Positions 26,974-36,933 of a stretch of DNA of 64,000 nt are shown piece after piece. Below the pieces are notes generated by a model. It did not search any database. It was not told where the DNA came from and saw only the letters and a program-made list of their open reading frames with translations. Numbering within the stretch: the stretch's first letter is position 1; the number at the start of each line of letters is the position of its first letter. Where the stretch lies: positions 1 through 64,000 of the forward strand of contig JAEUWD010000024.1 of assembly GCA_016786485.1 (NCBI GenBank), in the 5' to 3' direction. A program made the translations under genes and the position numbers. The DNA is from Bacteriovoracaceae bacterium. Its GTDB lineage: Bacteria > Bdellovibrionota > Bacteriovoracia > Bacteriovoracales > Bacteriovoracaceae.

Positions 26974-29373
26974 TTAGAAACTTACAAGAGCAGAGTTAAT
27001 CGCAGCATCTAAGAGAGTTAAGCCTGCTGGCGTTAAGGTCGTCGCCGAATTATCTGGCAAGAAATAACCTACGCGACGAGCTGGAGCAATTAAGCCTCCG
27101 GCCATCTCTTCATCTTTTTCGTAAACAAACAACACGGGCTTAGTTGGGTCACCTGCAACCGTTGCAACCACTTGAGCGTTATCGTTCAATTTACCCCATA
27201 CGATGCTAGCGTTGGCCTGAAAAACAGTGAAGGTACCTGAAAGTCCTGCCGCTAAAGGGTGCGTAGCATTTGTCACGTTAATTTGAGATTGAAGATCAAC
27301 CACACCATTATCAGTGGCCCCAGCACCACTTAACTGTAAATCATCGTACAAGAATCTCTCCCACGTCATAATCGGAACAGCAACATTGGTGTACTTCGTG
27401 TTAATGTTAGCTGAAGCTGATGATGAAGAGATAACAATCAGATCTTTTCCATTAGCATCCGCAGTGGCGGTTAAATTATCATCTTTCATCGTTACTTCAA
27501 AACCAAGTGAAAGCATTCTAGCTTTAATTTGAGTATCACCTGCATTAAGAGCATTTGGATCCGCCACGATAAACAATAATTTACCAGCAACTAAGATGGT
27601 TAAAGTCGCCGTGTTACTTTCACCGATATCATTAATAACCTGATATCTAATCGTATCTCGACCCGCAAAATTAAAATCAGGAGTATAAATCACATTCGGT
27701 AAAGTTCCACTCACCTCACCATGAAGAGGATAATCAACCAGTACATAAGTATAACCAGCTCCTTCAGCACCAAAGAGTGAACTTAGGTCGATGGTCAAAT
27801 CCGTATTCTTTGCCGTTGTTCGAGCAATATGCCATGCAATTGGAGCTCCTGGGATATTACCAACCGAAAGCAAGAACTGGCTGGTCACTTCTGTTATACC
27901 ATCTGAAAGAGTTAAAATGATCGGAGCAATACCAAATTGATTAGGTCTTGGAGTAATCAAAATAGTTCCACTACCACCATTACCACTATCTGAAACATTC
28001 ACAATGACGTTATTGTTTGGAACAATTTGCGCGTTACCACTTTTCGCATTTAACACCACCACTTGAGTATTTTCATCACTACTACCACCTTCATCAATTG
28101 TAATGTTAATCGAAATCGGCGTACCTTCAGTCGTAAAACGATCAGTCATCGCAGTCATGGTTGGAGCATCGTTAACAGCGTTTACAGTTAAGGTTACCGT
28201 CGCTGAAGCGGTTGTGATGGAATCCGAAACGGTATAATTAAAAGTATGTACACCACTCGTATTCGCTTCTGGAACATAAGTCACTGAACCAGTGTTTGAA
28301 CTATTTAAAGTTAATGTTCCTGAGGCCGGAGTCGTATTCAGACTGTAAGTTAAAACATCTCCATCCGCGTCTGTTCCTGCAAGCGTAAAAGTTAAAGAAG
28401 CATCTTCATTCATTGAAGGCGTCATCGCTGCAGCTACCGGAGCTGAATTGGTTGCAAAGTAAACGGTGTAACGAGCTGTTGAGGTTGGACCATTTGGATT
28501 TGCTACTTGAAAATCAAACCATGTCACACCAGATTTACCATTTGGATTAAATTGGAACTCACCAGTACTAGCATTAACCGTTACACTACCCTTTGCTGGT
28601 TCTTGAGTAATTGAAAACACAGCATTAGGATTATTACCAGTCGTATTTAAAATTCCACTTTGCACCTGGGCCAAATCTAAAGTCGCATTTTGAGCAACTT
28701 TAGCGGTGATTGGAATCACTACCACTTGATTCACATTTAAAGTCACTGTGGCCGAAGCTGTTTTAAATTGATCTGTGACTGAATAATTAAAAGTATAAAC
28801 ACCAAAATCACCAGGAGCAGGAACATAAGTTACAGCACCTGTTGCTGTATTATTTAACGTTAACGTTCCATTTAAAGGTGAACTGGTGATCGCATAAGTT
28901 AAAACGTCGCCATCAGCATCGGAACCATTTAAACTAAAATTAAAAGTTGTATCCTGATTTTGAGTGTAGCTTGCAGCGGCTGCAATAGGACTTGCGTTGC
29001 TTGCAAATTCCACGGTGTATGTTCCGGTAGAAACTGAACCATCCGGATTGCTTACTTGGAATTCAAAAGTTGTTACACCAGAACCACTACTTGGAATAAA
29101 TTCAAACTCACCAGTCGTTGGATCAATCATATTGATCGTGCCTTTTGCTGGCGGTTGGGTAATGGTGAACATAGCGCCTGGATCATTACCAGTAACTTCC
29201 AAAAAGCCGGTTTCACCTTCACTTAATTTCATCACTGTATCTTGAGCAACTTTAGGGACAACTACGACCGGTGTTGTAACTATAGCTTTCTTCTTTTTAC
29301 CGCCTCCACCACCACCGCAGGCACTAAAGATAAGAATCATCGTTAGTAAATTGGCCATATTTAAAGTCTTCAT
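26974..29373 (-). CDS. Large lipoprotein with cadherin-like/VCBS-type repeats
   Basis: A 799-residue lipoprotein (lipobox IFSAC, Cys19, then Gly6 Lys4). Residues about 40-215 and 225-400 are two copies of a double module: a KVAQ(D/N) strand domain with AKG(T/S) and G.(F/V)..F(Q)V.NP, then a cadherin-like domain with GSDADGDVLTY and A(S)ATVTL.V. Further Ig-like domains follow, and residues about 595-799 form a ThuA/glutamine-amidotransferase-like fold (KLLFIVADPNAL, then VGYFLPD). It is likely a surface or outer-membrane anchored adhesion or cell-envelope protein. Confidence 0.85.
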   Translation of the reverse strand: MKTLNMANLLTMILIFSACGGGGGGKKKKAIVTTPVVVVPKVAQDTVMKLSEGETGFLEVTGNDPGAMFTITQPPAKGTINMIDPTTGEFEFIPSSGSGVTTFEFQVSNPDGSVSTGTYTVEFASNASPIAAAASYTQNQDTTFNFSLNGSDADGDVLTYAITSSPLNGTLTLNNTATGAVTYVPAPGDFGVYTFNYSVTDQFKTASATVTLNVNQVVVIPITAKVAQNATLDLAQVQSGILNTTGNNPNAVFSITQEPAKGSVTVNASTGEFQFNPNGKSGVTWFDFQVANPNGPTSTARYTVYFATNSAPVAAAMTPSMNEDASLTFTLAGTDADGDVLTYSLNTTPASGTLTLNSSNTGSVTYVPEANTSGVHTFNYTVSDSITTASATVTLTVNAVNDAPTMTAMTDRFTTEGTPISINITIDEGGSSDENTQVVVLNAKSGNAQIVPNNNVIVNVSDSGNGGSGTILITPRPNQFGIAPIILTLSDGITEVTSQFLLSVGNIPGAPIAWHIARTTAKNTDLTIDLSSLFGAEGAGYTYVLVDYPLHGEVSGTLPNVIYTPDFNFAGRDTIRYQVINDIGESNTATLTILVAGKLLFIVADPNALNAGDTQIKARMLSLGFEVTMKDDNLTATADANGKDLIVISSSSASANINTKYTNVAVPIMTWERFLYDDLQLSGAGATDNGVVDLQSQINVTNATHPLAAGLSGTFTVFQANASIVWGKLNDNAQVVATVAGDPTKPVLFVYEKDEEMAGGLIAPARRVGYFLPDNSATTLTPAGLTLLDAAINSALVSF

Positions 29374-29564
29374 AACTAACCTCCTGAAACTTCCTATTTC
29401 TTGTTAGTTATAGGTTATCGTTCCCTCAAAATTTTTTGGTTTTATATGGCTTAGCTTGCTCTAACTATATGAAATTATTACGGGATGTTCGGGCTTTTAA
29501 GGGCTTAAGTCTTGCATGAGCTAAGTTATTGAAATTATTAAAACTGGCAGAGATTAATGGCGGG

Positions 29565-31016
29565 CTAAGTCTTAGTCATCGTCTTTATAAAGAGTTGGCC
29601 AATAGACTCATTATAATGGGTTAGAGAGGTTAGAAAGGTTTTAAGTTCATCGCGTGAAAGACGCTGTCCGCCTACTAATTTGAGCAACTTAGCAAACTCA
29701 TCGCAAAGACCCACTATCTGGGCCAATGGGTGAACCATGCCTTTGCCTTCGAGTTTATGGAAACCTTTTAATTCATCTTTGCTGGCATTATTCCATTTAT
29801 GGTGTTCAGCTATAATTTGCACCACCGTCGGATTAATATTTTTGAGGGAACTTATCATCTCGACTCCGCGTTTTGGATGACCCAGATAAATTTCGAGTAA
29901 TTCTTTTTCTCTCGACGGCTTAAGCCCTTCACTTTTTAATTCGGCTTCAATTTTTTCTTCTTCGTAGAAAAGGAGATCATCACCTTCACTATAATGTGTA
30001 CGTTTTTTTGATAACCCAATATCATGCAGAGTCGCCGCCATCCCTAAAATCTCGATACACTCTTGCGCCTCAAGACCGTAAGCACGTCCCATCAGACCAG
30101 AAAGTATCGAGACAGCGATAGCATGTTCGTAGGTATTAATATTTTTGAGAAATTTTTTAATGATTTTATTTTGCTCAGAAACTTTTTCTAAAAGTTCATA
30201 AACCGAAGTCGTGTAGTTTTTAGCAAACGTCAAACTATTCTCATCCAAGCCTTGAACGGCGAAAAATTTTAGAACTTCTTCTCCATGATTCATGGTGCGA
30301 TTAATTTTCATATCAGCGGAGACCTTATTCGAAGCTAAAACTTTTTTGGCCAATTTATCACAAAATTCGACGTAGTGCTCTTGAGCATTTTTGCGAATAT
30401 AAAAATACTGTGTTCCACGCAAATTATATTTTTTAATACGCTCAAAATCAAAATCATCTCCTGCTGCCACAATTTTAATATATTTATTGGAATTGATTTT
30501 GATATACACATCAAAATAAGAATACTGACCCGTAATAAAATTTTGAATTTTAATCGGAACAAAGGCAATATCGTTTTCTTGAATTTCTTTATCTTTTGTA
30601 TCCAAAGTATCCCGCACTTCCATGGCACGTGCTTTATCAAATTCTTTCATCCCGATTTGAATAATTTTCACCATCTCTGTTACTTCACGCGCACTTTTGG
30701 CGACACCGTGAATACCCATATCTTCTTTGGTTAAACCTTGCGAGAGTTTATCTAAATCGTCCGTAATCAGATAAACCGGAACTGGAATATGATTTTCATG
30801 ATAAGTTTTAAGTAGTGTAACCCCTTCTTTATTAGAAATTTCAGGATTAATAAAAATTCCATTCAAATTAAATTGCTTATCTTTTAAATATTTTTGAGCT
30901 TCATCGACAGTCGAAACAAAATGCAGATGCAAATTTTCTTCGCCTAAAGATTTTTTAACCTTTTCATAAAATTTTTTATCTTCGACGATCAGAAGTATGG
31001 AAGGCTTTGTTGGCAT
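29565..31016 (-). CDS. Response regulator with HD (HD-GYP-related) output domain
   Basis: The ATG at 31016 gives 483 residues starting MPTKPSILLIVEDKK. The N-terminal 120 residues are a receiver-like domain in which the acceptor position reads GIFINPE, so the Asp appears lost. A middle beta domain spans about 140-230. An HD domain follows with TLHDIG, GHPKRGVEMI, IAEHHKW and LCDEF. Metal ligands of HD-GYP phosphodiesterases are present but the GYP tripeptide is not. Cyclic-di-GMP hydrolysis is possible but unproven. Confidence 0.8.
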   Translation of the reverse strand: MPTKPSILLIVEDKKFYEKVKKSLGEENLHLHFVSTVDEAQKYLKDKQFNLNGIFINPEISNKEGVTLLKTYHENHIPVPVYLITDDLDKLSQGLTKEDMGIHGVAKSAREVTEMVKIIQIGMKEFDKARAMEVRDTLDTKDKEIQENDIAFVPIKIQNFITGQYSYFDVYIKINSNKYIKIVAAGDDFDFERIKKYNLRGTQYFYIRKNAQEHYVEFCDKLAKKVLASNKVSADMKINRTMNHGEEVLKFFAVQGLDENSLTFAKNYTTSVYELLEKVSEQNKIIKKFLKNINTYEHAIAVSILSGLMGRAYGLEAQECIEILGMAATLHDIGLSKKRTHYSEGDDLLFYEEEKIEAELKSEGLKPSREKELLEIYLGHPKRGVEMISSLKNINPTVVQIIAEHHKWNNASKDELKGFHKLEGKGMVHPLAQIVGLCDEFAKLLKLVGGQRLSRDELKTFLTSLTHYNESIGQLFIKTMTKT

Positions 31017-31167
31017 AATTTGACTCTCTATTAAGAATAACAAAATTCAATCTGGGTGCAATGAATTTAAAGATTCCTAAAAAACTGACAAAAACACTTT
31101 GCTTTGAACTTGGAAAAGGTCATGAAAATGGTATTCATCGCGGATACTTTTTCGCTATAATCTCCTC

Positions 31168-32100
31168 ATGCAAACTTCAGAAAATATAATTCATGTGGAT
31201 GGCCTTGATAAAACCTATGCTGGCGGTTATAACGCCCTAAAAAAAATACAATTACAAATTCGTAAAGGTGAAATCTTTGCGTTGCTAGGTCCTAACGGAG
31301 CAGGCAAAACCACTTTGATTAATATTATTTGCGGTATTGTAAATCCTTCTCAGGGAAGAATCAGCGTCGGCGGTTTTGATAATATTAAAAATTATCGACA
31401 AACGCGTTCACTCATTGGCCTCGTCCCACAAGAACTTACAACGGACATGTTCGAAACCGTTTGGAATACCGTAAGCCATAGTCGTGCTTTGTTTGGAAAA
31501 TCGAAAAATCCGGCCTTCATCGAAGAAACGCTGAAGAAACTTTCACTTTGGGATAAACGCCATAATCGCATCATGACTCTTTCGGGTGGAATGAAACGAC
31601 GGGTGATGATCGCCAAAGCACTTTCTCATGAGCCACAAGTCCTTTTTCTCGACGAGCCTACCGCTGGTGTCGATGTTGAACTTCGTAAAGACATGTGGTC
31701 CATGGTGCATAAATTACGACAATCGGGCGTGACGATTATTCTCACGACTCATTATATTGAAGAAGCCGAGATGATGGCGGATCGAATTGGCGTTATTTCT
31801 GAAGGACAAATTATTTTAGTCGAGGAAAAAAAGACGCTAATGAAAAAACTTGGAAAAAAAGAATTAAATTTAGAACTGACGGCACCGTTGACAGCGTTAC
31901 CCGAAAGTTTAAAGAATTTTGATCTAACGCTAACTGATGACAAACGAAATTTGCATTTTATTTACGATACGAAGAAAACTGATGATCAAATTAGTGCATT
32001 GTTTGAAAGATTAAAAGAAAATCATATTTCTTTTAAAGATCTCCAAACCAAACAAAGTTCACTAGAAGACATTTTTATTCAATTAGTGAGAAAAACATGA
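31168..32100 (+). CDS. ABC transporter ATP-binding protein (ABC-2 type)
   Basis: A 310-residue ATPase: Walker [10 protein letters not shown], signature LSGGMKRR, Walker [13 protein letters not shown]-loop TTHYIEEAE. The C-terminal 90 residues are the usual DrrA/CcmA-like extension. It overlaps the permease gene by ATGA, forming a classic two-gene ABC-2 exporter. Substrate unknown (drug or envelope component). Confidence 0.95.
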   Translation: MQTSENIIHVDGLDKTYAGGYNALKKIQLQIRKGEIFALLGPNGAGKTTLINIICGIVNPSQGRISVGGFDNIKNYRQTRSLIGLVPQELTTDMFETVWNTVSHSRALFGKSKNPAFIEETLKKLSLWDKRHNRIMTLSGGMKRRVMIAKALSHEPQVLFLDEPTAGVDVELRKDMWSMVHKLRQSGVTIILTTHYIEEAEMMADRIGVISEGQIILVEEKKTLMKKLGKKELNLELTAPLTALPESLKNFDLTLTDDKRNLHFIYDTKKTDDQISALFERLKENHISFKDLQTKQSSLEDIFIQLVRKT

Positions 32101-32858
32101 ACTTTCGTTCAATCTTAGCGATTTATAAATTTGAAATGGCCCGCACCTTCCGCACATTAGGAGAAAGTCTGGCCGCTCCGGTTTTATCTACATCTTTGTA
32201 TTTTATTGTTTTTGGCTCGGCCATCGGTTCTCGTATTTCCGATATTGATGGCATCAATTACGGGGCCTTCATTGTCCCAGGGCTTATCATGCTGACAGTC
32301 TTAACTGAAAGTATTTCTAATGCTTCTTTTGGTATTTATATGCCACGCTTTTCCGGAACCATTTATGAAATTCTTTCGGCACCGCTTTCATTTGTGGAAA
32401 TCGTAATGGGTTACGTAGGGGCCGCTGCGACCAAGTCACTCATGGTGGGAACTATCATTCTTATTACCGCTAGTTTTTTTGTGGATATTCAAATCCAACA
32501 TCCTTTTTGGATGATCGGATTTTTTCTTCTCACCGTTATTAGTTTTTGTCTTTTAGGCTTCATTATCGGTGTTTGGGCGGATGGTTTTCAGAAGTTACAA
32601 ATCGTGCCTTCGTTGATTATTTCACCTCTCGCCTTTTTAGGTGGAAGTTTCTATTCTATTAAGATGTTACCGGACTTCTGGTATAAAATTTCACTCGTCA
32701 ATCCAGTCGTTTACTTGATTAGTGGTTTTCGTTGGAGTTTCTATGGAACTTCAGACATTGATGTCACCACATGCTTACTGATGATCCTTATCTTTTTAGT
32801 ATTGTGTCTTACAGTGATCGGATGGATTTTTAAAACGGGTTATAGACTCAAAAGTTAA
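32097..32858 (+). CDS. ABC-2 type transporter permease
   Basis: A 253-residue membrane protein with six hydrophobic segments and the ABC-2 signature region [37 protein letters not shown]. It pairs with the ATPase encoded upstream by ATGA overlap. The exporter would work as a dimer of each subunit. Confidence 0.93.
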   Translation: MNFRSILAIYKFEMARTFRTLGESLAAPVLSTSLYFIVFGSAIGSRISDIDGINYGAFIVPGLIMLTVLTESISNASFGIYMPRFSGTIYEILSAPLSFVEIVMGYVGAAATKSLMVGTIILITASFFVDIQIQHPFWMIGFFLLTVISFCLLGFIIGVWADGFQKLQIVPSLIISPLAFLGGSFYSIKMLPDFWYKISLVNPVVYLISGFRWSFYGTSDIDVTTCLLMILIFLVLCLTVIGWIFKTGYRLKS

Positions 32859-32859
32859 T

Positions 32860-33432
32860 ATGAAAAAAGAACTGAAAATTGTTGTAACAGGTGGCCCAGG
32901 TGGAGGAAAAACCACTGCGCTGGATTTATTTCAAAGAGAATTTCAATCGAAAGTTAAAATTATTCCTGAAGCCGCAACTATGTTATTTCAAAGTGGTATA
33001 AGAAGAGAAACCTCATCTGAAAAAATAAAATTTATCCAAAAAACTATTTATGATTTACAAATATCGCTTGAATCAATTTCAACCTTTTTAGATGGACATC
33101 AAATTCTCGTTTGTGATCGGGGTACCCTTGATGGCTTGGCATACTGGCCAGATGAGGAAGAAAACTATTTTAAAACTATTAAGTCCACTTTTGCTCAAGA
33201 ATTAAATCGTTATGATGGAATTATTTTTTTCGAAACCGCCGCTTCTAACGGGAATGATATTTTGGGTAACAATCCTTACCGAACAGAGGATGCAAAACGC
33301 GCCATCGAATTAGATAAACGATTACAACGTATCTGGTCGCAACACCCTAAATATCAATTTATAGCTTCCACTCATTCATTCATGTCAAAAATAAATGCTG
33401 GAATTAAGGCCATCGAAAAATTAATTCAATAA
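32860..33432 (+). CDS. AAA_28-type P-loop ATPase
   Basis: A 190-residue protein with a Walker A GGPGGGKTT at residues 12-20 and a Walker-B-like ILVCDRGTLDG near residue 84; PEAAT near residue 44 is typical of AAA_28/NadR-related kinases. Likely a small-molecule kinase or NTPase. It starts one base after the ABC permease stop, so it is co-transcribed, but a functional link to the exporter is unclear. Confidence 0.82.
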   Translation: MKKELKIVVTGGPGGGKTTALDLFQREFQSKVKIIPEAATMLFQSGIRRETSSEKIKFIQKTIYDLQISLESISTFLDGHQILVCDRGTLDGLAYWPDEEENYFKTIKSTFAQELNRYDGIIFFETAASNGNDILGNNPYRTEDAKRAIELDKRLQRIWSQHPKYQFIASTHSFMSKINAGIKAIEKLIQ

Positions 33433-33471
33433 TAAACTTGCCTTAAGTATAAGATAATTTAAAATTCTAGT

Positions 33472-34176
33472 ATGAACAGTTATTTAATTTTAATTCTCAT
33501 TTTCCTTGTTCCATTGGCATCAGCATCAGAAAAACGAAGTGTTTCAACCCAAGGACAAGCTATCAAAGAAATTTATCCTGATCGTTTGCAAATGAATTTT
33601 CAAATTGAAATTATTGAAGACACCGCTGAGGCTTCGAAACAAAAGGCCAGTAACCTTTATAATAAGATTAAAAAACAACTTGAAGCTATGTCACTTAATG
33701 ATAAAGAAATTAAGACAACGCATTTTATTACTCAGCCGCATCGTCCGTGGGAGAACAATAAACAAGTTCTTCGTGGACATCAAACCAGTATTGGTTTGGC
33801 CTTAACATCATCGTCAATGGATAAAATGGGCGAATTAGTTAATGTCGGTGAAAAAGAAAAAAATCTCAGCATCACAGGCCCTAATCCTTATATCTCACGT
33901 GCACTTTATGAAGCCACTTATCAAGACTGTCTCACTATTGCGCTGGCCAACGCCCGAGAGAAAGCACAAAAAATGCTTAAAAGTATCGATGAAAAAGTAG
34001 GCCCTGTGCTAAAAATTATCGAACAAGGTGGACATAACTATCAACCGATGCCGGCCCATCATCGTGGACAAGAAATGATGATGATGAAAGGAGCCGCTGC
34101 TGATAGTGCCCCTCAAATGGAAGTGGGAAAACAAGAAGTCAGCACCATGATCCAGGTTGATTTCGAAATCAAATAA
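33472..34176 (+). CDS. SIMPL (DUF541) domain periplasmic protein
   Basis: A 234-residue protein with a signal peptide (YLILILIFLVPLASAS). The mature part starts RSVSTQGQAIKEIYPDRLQMNF and continues KQKASNLYNKIKKQLEAMSLNDKEIKTTHFITQP, with ALANAREKAQKM later: the SIMPL/DUF541 pattern. A Met/His-rich segment near residues 190-215 (MPAHHRGQEMMMMKGAA) is unusual and may bind metal. Periplasmic; cellular role unknown. Confidence 0.88.
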   Translation: MNSYLILILIFLVPLASASEKRSVSTQGQAIKEIYPDRLQMNFQIEIIEDTAEASKQKASNLYNKIKKQLEAMSLNDKEIKTTHFITQPHRPWENNKQVLRGHQTSIGLALTSSSMDKMGELVNVGEKEKNLSITGPNPYISRALYEATYQDCLTIALANAREKAQKMLKSIDEKVGPVLKIIEQGGHNYQPMPAHHRGQEMMMMKGAAADSAPQMEVGKQEVSTMIQVDFEIK

Positions 34177-34245
34177 CAACTGCCGATAATTTAAGTCAAG
34201 TTTGTAATCCTTTGCAATCACTGTAAATATTCTTAGAATTTAAGA

Positions 34246-35430
34246 GTGAATATTTTAATTTTCTTTATCAGTTTGGCTTGGACGCAAGACTTTGATTATA
34301 GTCAATTCACTCGTTACAACAGTAAATTTAATGCCACTCAACTGAAAACACGTATTACGGCTTTTTTGCAAAAAACAAATACGGTTGGCAACTATTACAG
34401 TTTTAAACCTGGCCAATTTGTTTTGAAAAACCAAAACGGTACAGAAGAATTTAATCTCAAATTACTCACCAAAAATTTTGCGACCAAAACAATGAAGGTG
34501 ATAACACCTTATCGTAAAAAAATTCGTATTGCCCTTGACCCCGGTCATTTTGGTGGGGCCTATTCTATTTTAGAAGCTAGACATTTTCATCAATTCCCAA
34601 GTGCTGAAAATAATCATCGCGACATTTTAGTTAAAGAAGGAAATATTAATTTTCTCACGGCCAAAGTCCTTAAAGAACAATTAGAAGCGATCGGGATTGA
34701 AGTCATGTTAACTCGCAGTGGAATTGGCGAATCAGCTTTCGGCAAGAATTACGATGAATGGTATGATCAAGATCTCAATACTTTTATTGATAATAAAGTG
34801 GCCGAAGTACCTGCGGTCAGTCGCGAACGTGAGCGCACTCGTTTACGAGCTTTAAGCAAAGAAGAAATGTTTTATCATTTCAATCTAGCTGATTTGCAAA
34901 AACGCGCGGACCTGATCAACGAATATAAGCCCGATCTTTCTATCAGTATTCACTACAATTCTTGTGGCAAACAAATTGATAATCAAACTTACTTAGCGGC
35001 ACCTGCTAATTTCACAATGGTTTTTGTCGGAGGCAGTTTAGGTGGTTCATACTTCAAAAACAAAAATTATCGTTACCATTTCTTACGTATGCTCCTTACT
35101 GACCACGTGGATAAAGCGGTTATCATGGCCAAACACTTAGTGCTCGAATTTAAAAAGAATCTCAATATCCCTATTGTAGATCCGACCAAGCATATTGCGC
35201 CCTATCTTAAAAATTCATCCATGAAACACGTGGAAGGTGTGTACTCGCGTGGTCTTTTTATGACTCGCGAAATTGAGTCCGCTGCTATTTTAGGGGAAGC
35301 TTCGTGTATGGATTTCCCGAATGAAGGCGTGCAATTACAGCATGGTGAAGTAACAGAAAACTCTCCACGCATCCAAGCGGTGGCGAAATCTTACTTCAAT
35401 GCTGTGAAGAAAAGTTTTAATCTTAAGTAG
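34246..35430 (+). CDS. N-acetylmuramoyl-L-alanine amidase (Amidase_3)
   Basis: A GTG start gives a short signal peptide (MNILIFFISLAWTQ). The 394-residue protein has an N-terminal domain, then a zinc amidase: IALDPGHFGG (ligand His), VKEGNINFLTAKVL (ligand Glu), RADLINEYKPDLSISIHYNS (ligand His) and FMTREIESAAILGEASCMDFPNE (catalytic Glu region). It cleaves the amide between MurNAc and the stem peptide in the periplasm. A long insertion between the second and third ligands is noteworthy. Confidence 0.9.
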   Translation: MNILIFFISLAWTQDFDYSQFTRYNSKFNATQLKTRITAFLQKTNTVGNYYSFKPGQFVLKNQNGTEEFNLKLLTKNFATKTMKVITPYRKKIRIALDPGHFGGAYSILEARHFHQFPSAENNHRDILVKEGNINFLTAKVLKEQLEAIGIEVMLTRSGIGESAFGKNYDEWYDQDLNTFIDNKVAEVPAVSRERERTRLRALSKEEMFYHFNLADLQKRADLINEYKPDLSISIHYNSCGKQIDNQTYLAAPANFTMVFVGGSLGGSYFKNKNYRYHFLRMLLTDHVDKAVIMAKHLVLEFKKNLNIPIVDPTKHIAPYLKNSSMKHVEGVYSRGLFMTREIESAAILGEASCMDFPNEGVQLQHGEVTENSPRIQAVAKSYFNAVKKSFNLK

Positions 35431-35431
35431 T

Positions 35432-36799
35432 TTATCCAATGACACTCATCGATTTCCATTTCCCTTGTCGAAAACGATAAGTCAGAACAGTTACGATACT
35501 TAGTGAATAAAGAATAACGAAATACCATGAAACAATATCGGCGTTAGGCCGATCCTTCAATAAATAGGCCGGCAGTACCATCACTGGCCACGGTACAATC
35601 AGAGCAATAGCAGAAACAAATTTTGTATCTCCTGCCCCTTTAAGGGCAAAAGAAATATTTAAATACGCACTATCAAAAATAGTGAAGATCGCAACACAGC
35701 CTAAAATTTTTGGTGCTAGTTCAGAGACCTGCGCCCATAGAAGCGCATTTTGTTCATTTTTAAACCAGGATAAATAAAATTCTGGAAACAACCAGAAAGT
35801 CAGTCCCATGATCAACATGTAGATGGAAGAAATTTTAACTCCATCCCACGTAATCACCTGCGCTTCTTCTGGATTTTTCTGTCCTAGTTTTTGTCCCATT
35901 AAAGTCATGACGGCTTGAGCGACACCCATACTTGGAAGAACGGATAACATCATAACAGTGACCGCAATACTCGAACTAGCGAGTGCGGCTTCACCATTTT
36001 GCAGTCGCCCCATGATGATTAAAAAGACAGTAAACGCTAAACCTTCAAGCGCCCACTGTAAGCCACTGGGTAAACCAAATCTTAAAAATTGTTTTAATAA
36101 TGGAAGATCGATCTTCCATTGACTCTTGAGCTTGAATTGATTCTCGTGTGCTTGAGTGAAAATCAAATAAATACCAAAAATCGCAGCACCGTATGTTGCA
36201 ATCGAGGTCGCGTATCCAGCACCTGCCACCCCCATCGCCGAACATCCAAAATTTCCAAAAATAAAAATATAATCTAAAATCGCATTGAGAATTAATCCTA
36301 CAAAATTAATCCAAATAACCGTTTGCGTACGACCAAGGCCAGTAAAAAACCCGCTAATTGCTGCCACTAAGGCCGTAGGAAGCGCCGAATATGATAACGC
36401 ATTAAAATATTCGACTTCAAGAGCTTGTGTCTTGGCCGCATGACCAATTTCACCAAAAAACCAAGACGAAAATAAGTTTAATACCAAAAAGAAAAGGCCG
36501 CCGATGATACTGACATAAAAAGATTGCCACACACTGGCACCAATTTTATGTTGTTCGTTCGCCCCAAAATACTGCGCCACGAATGTTGTGATATAGCCAG
36601 CTGTCCCTTGCAGTAATGCCATCGGGACCCAGAAGACACCCATGACCGCCATCGCAGCGCCAAGTGCTTCAGTTGAATGCATCCCTAAAAAAACTCGGTC
36701 GATAGTTAATTGTAAATTCCAAAAACTATTGGCAATAATTAATGGCCAAGCAATTAAAAGAATCTTTTTCCACCGAGCCGAATATTTTTCAGACATCAT
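35432..36799 (-). CDS. MATE family efflux transporter
   Basis: A 455-residue protein with 12 hydrophobic segments in two halves. MATE markers include LGMHSTEALGAAMAVMGVFWVP and GTAGYITTFVAQYFGANEQHKIGASVW in the first half and VAQAVMTLMGQKLGQKNPEEA in the second. It would export cationic drugs or metabolites with Na+ or H+. The start could be the second ATG. Convergent with the amidase gene. Confidence 0.93.
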   Translation of the reverse strand: MMSEKYSARWKKILLIAWPLIIANSFWNLQLTIDRVFLGMHSTEALGAAMAVMGVFWVPMALLQGTAGYITTFVAQYFGANEQHKIGASVWQSFYVSIIGGLFFLVLNLFSSWFFGEIGHAAKTQALEVEYFNALSYSALPTALVAAISGFFTGLGRTQTVIWINFVGLILNAILDYIFIFGNFGCSAMGVAGAGYATSIATYGAAIFGIYLIFTQAHENQFKLKSQWKIDLPLLKQFLRFGLPSGLQWALEGLAFTVFLIIMGRLQNGEAALASSSIAVTVMMLSVLPSMGVAQAVMTLMGQKLGQKNPEEAQVITWDGVKISSIYMLIMGLTFWLFPEFYLSWFKNEQNALLWAQVSELAPKILGCVAIFTIFDSAYLNISFALKGAGDTKFVSAIALIVPWPVMVLPAYLLKDRPNADIVSWYFVILYSLSIVTVLTYRFRQGKWKSMSVIG

Positions 36800-36933
36800 T
36801 ATTTACCAGCTTCAACTGTCGTTTTTAATTTATTCTCACCTGTTACTGACCAATTACATTTGTGACATGACAAATGGTTTAGTATAGCTCAGTTGTGTTT
36901 TTAGTAATTGATGCGGCAAACGCTAATAGCAAT

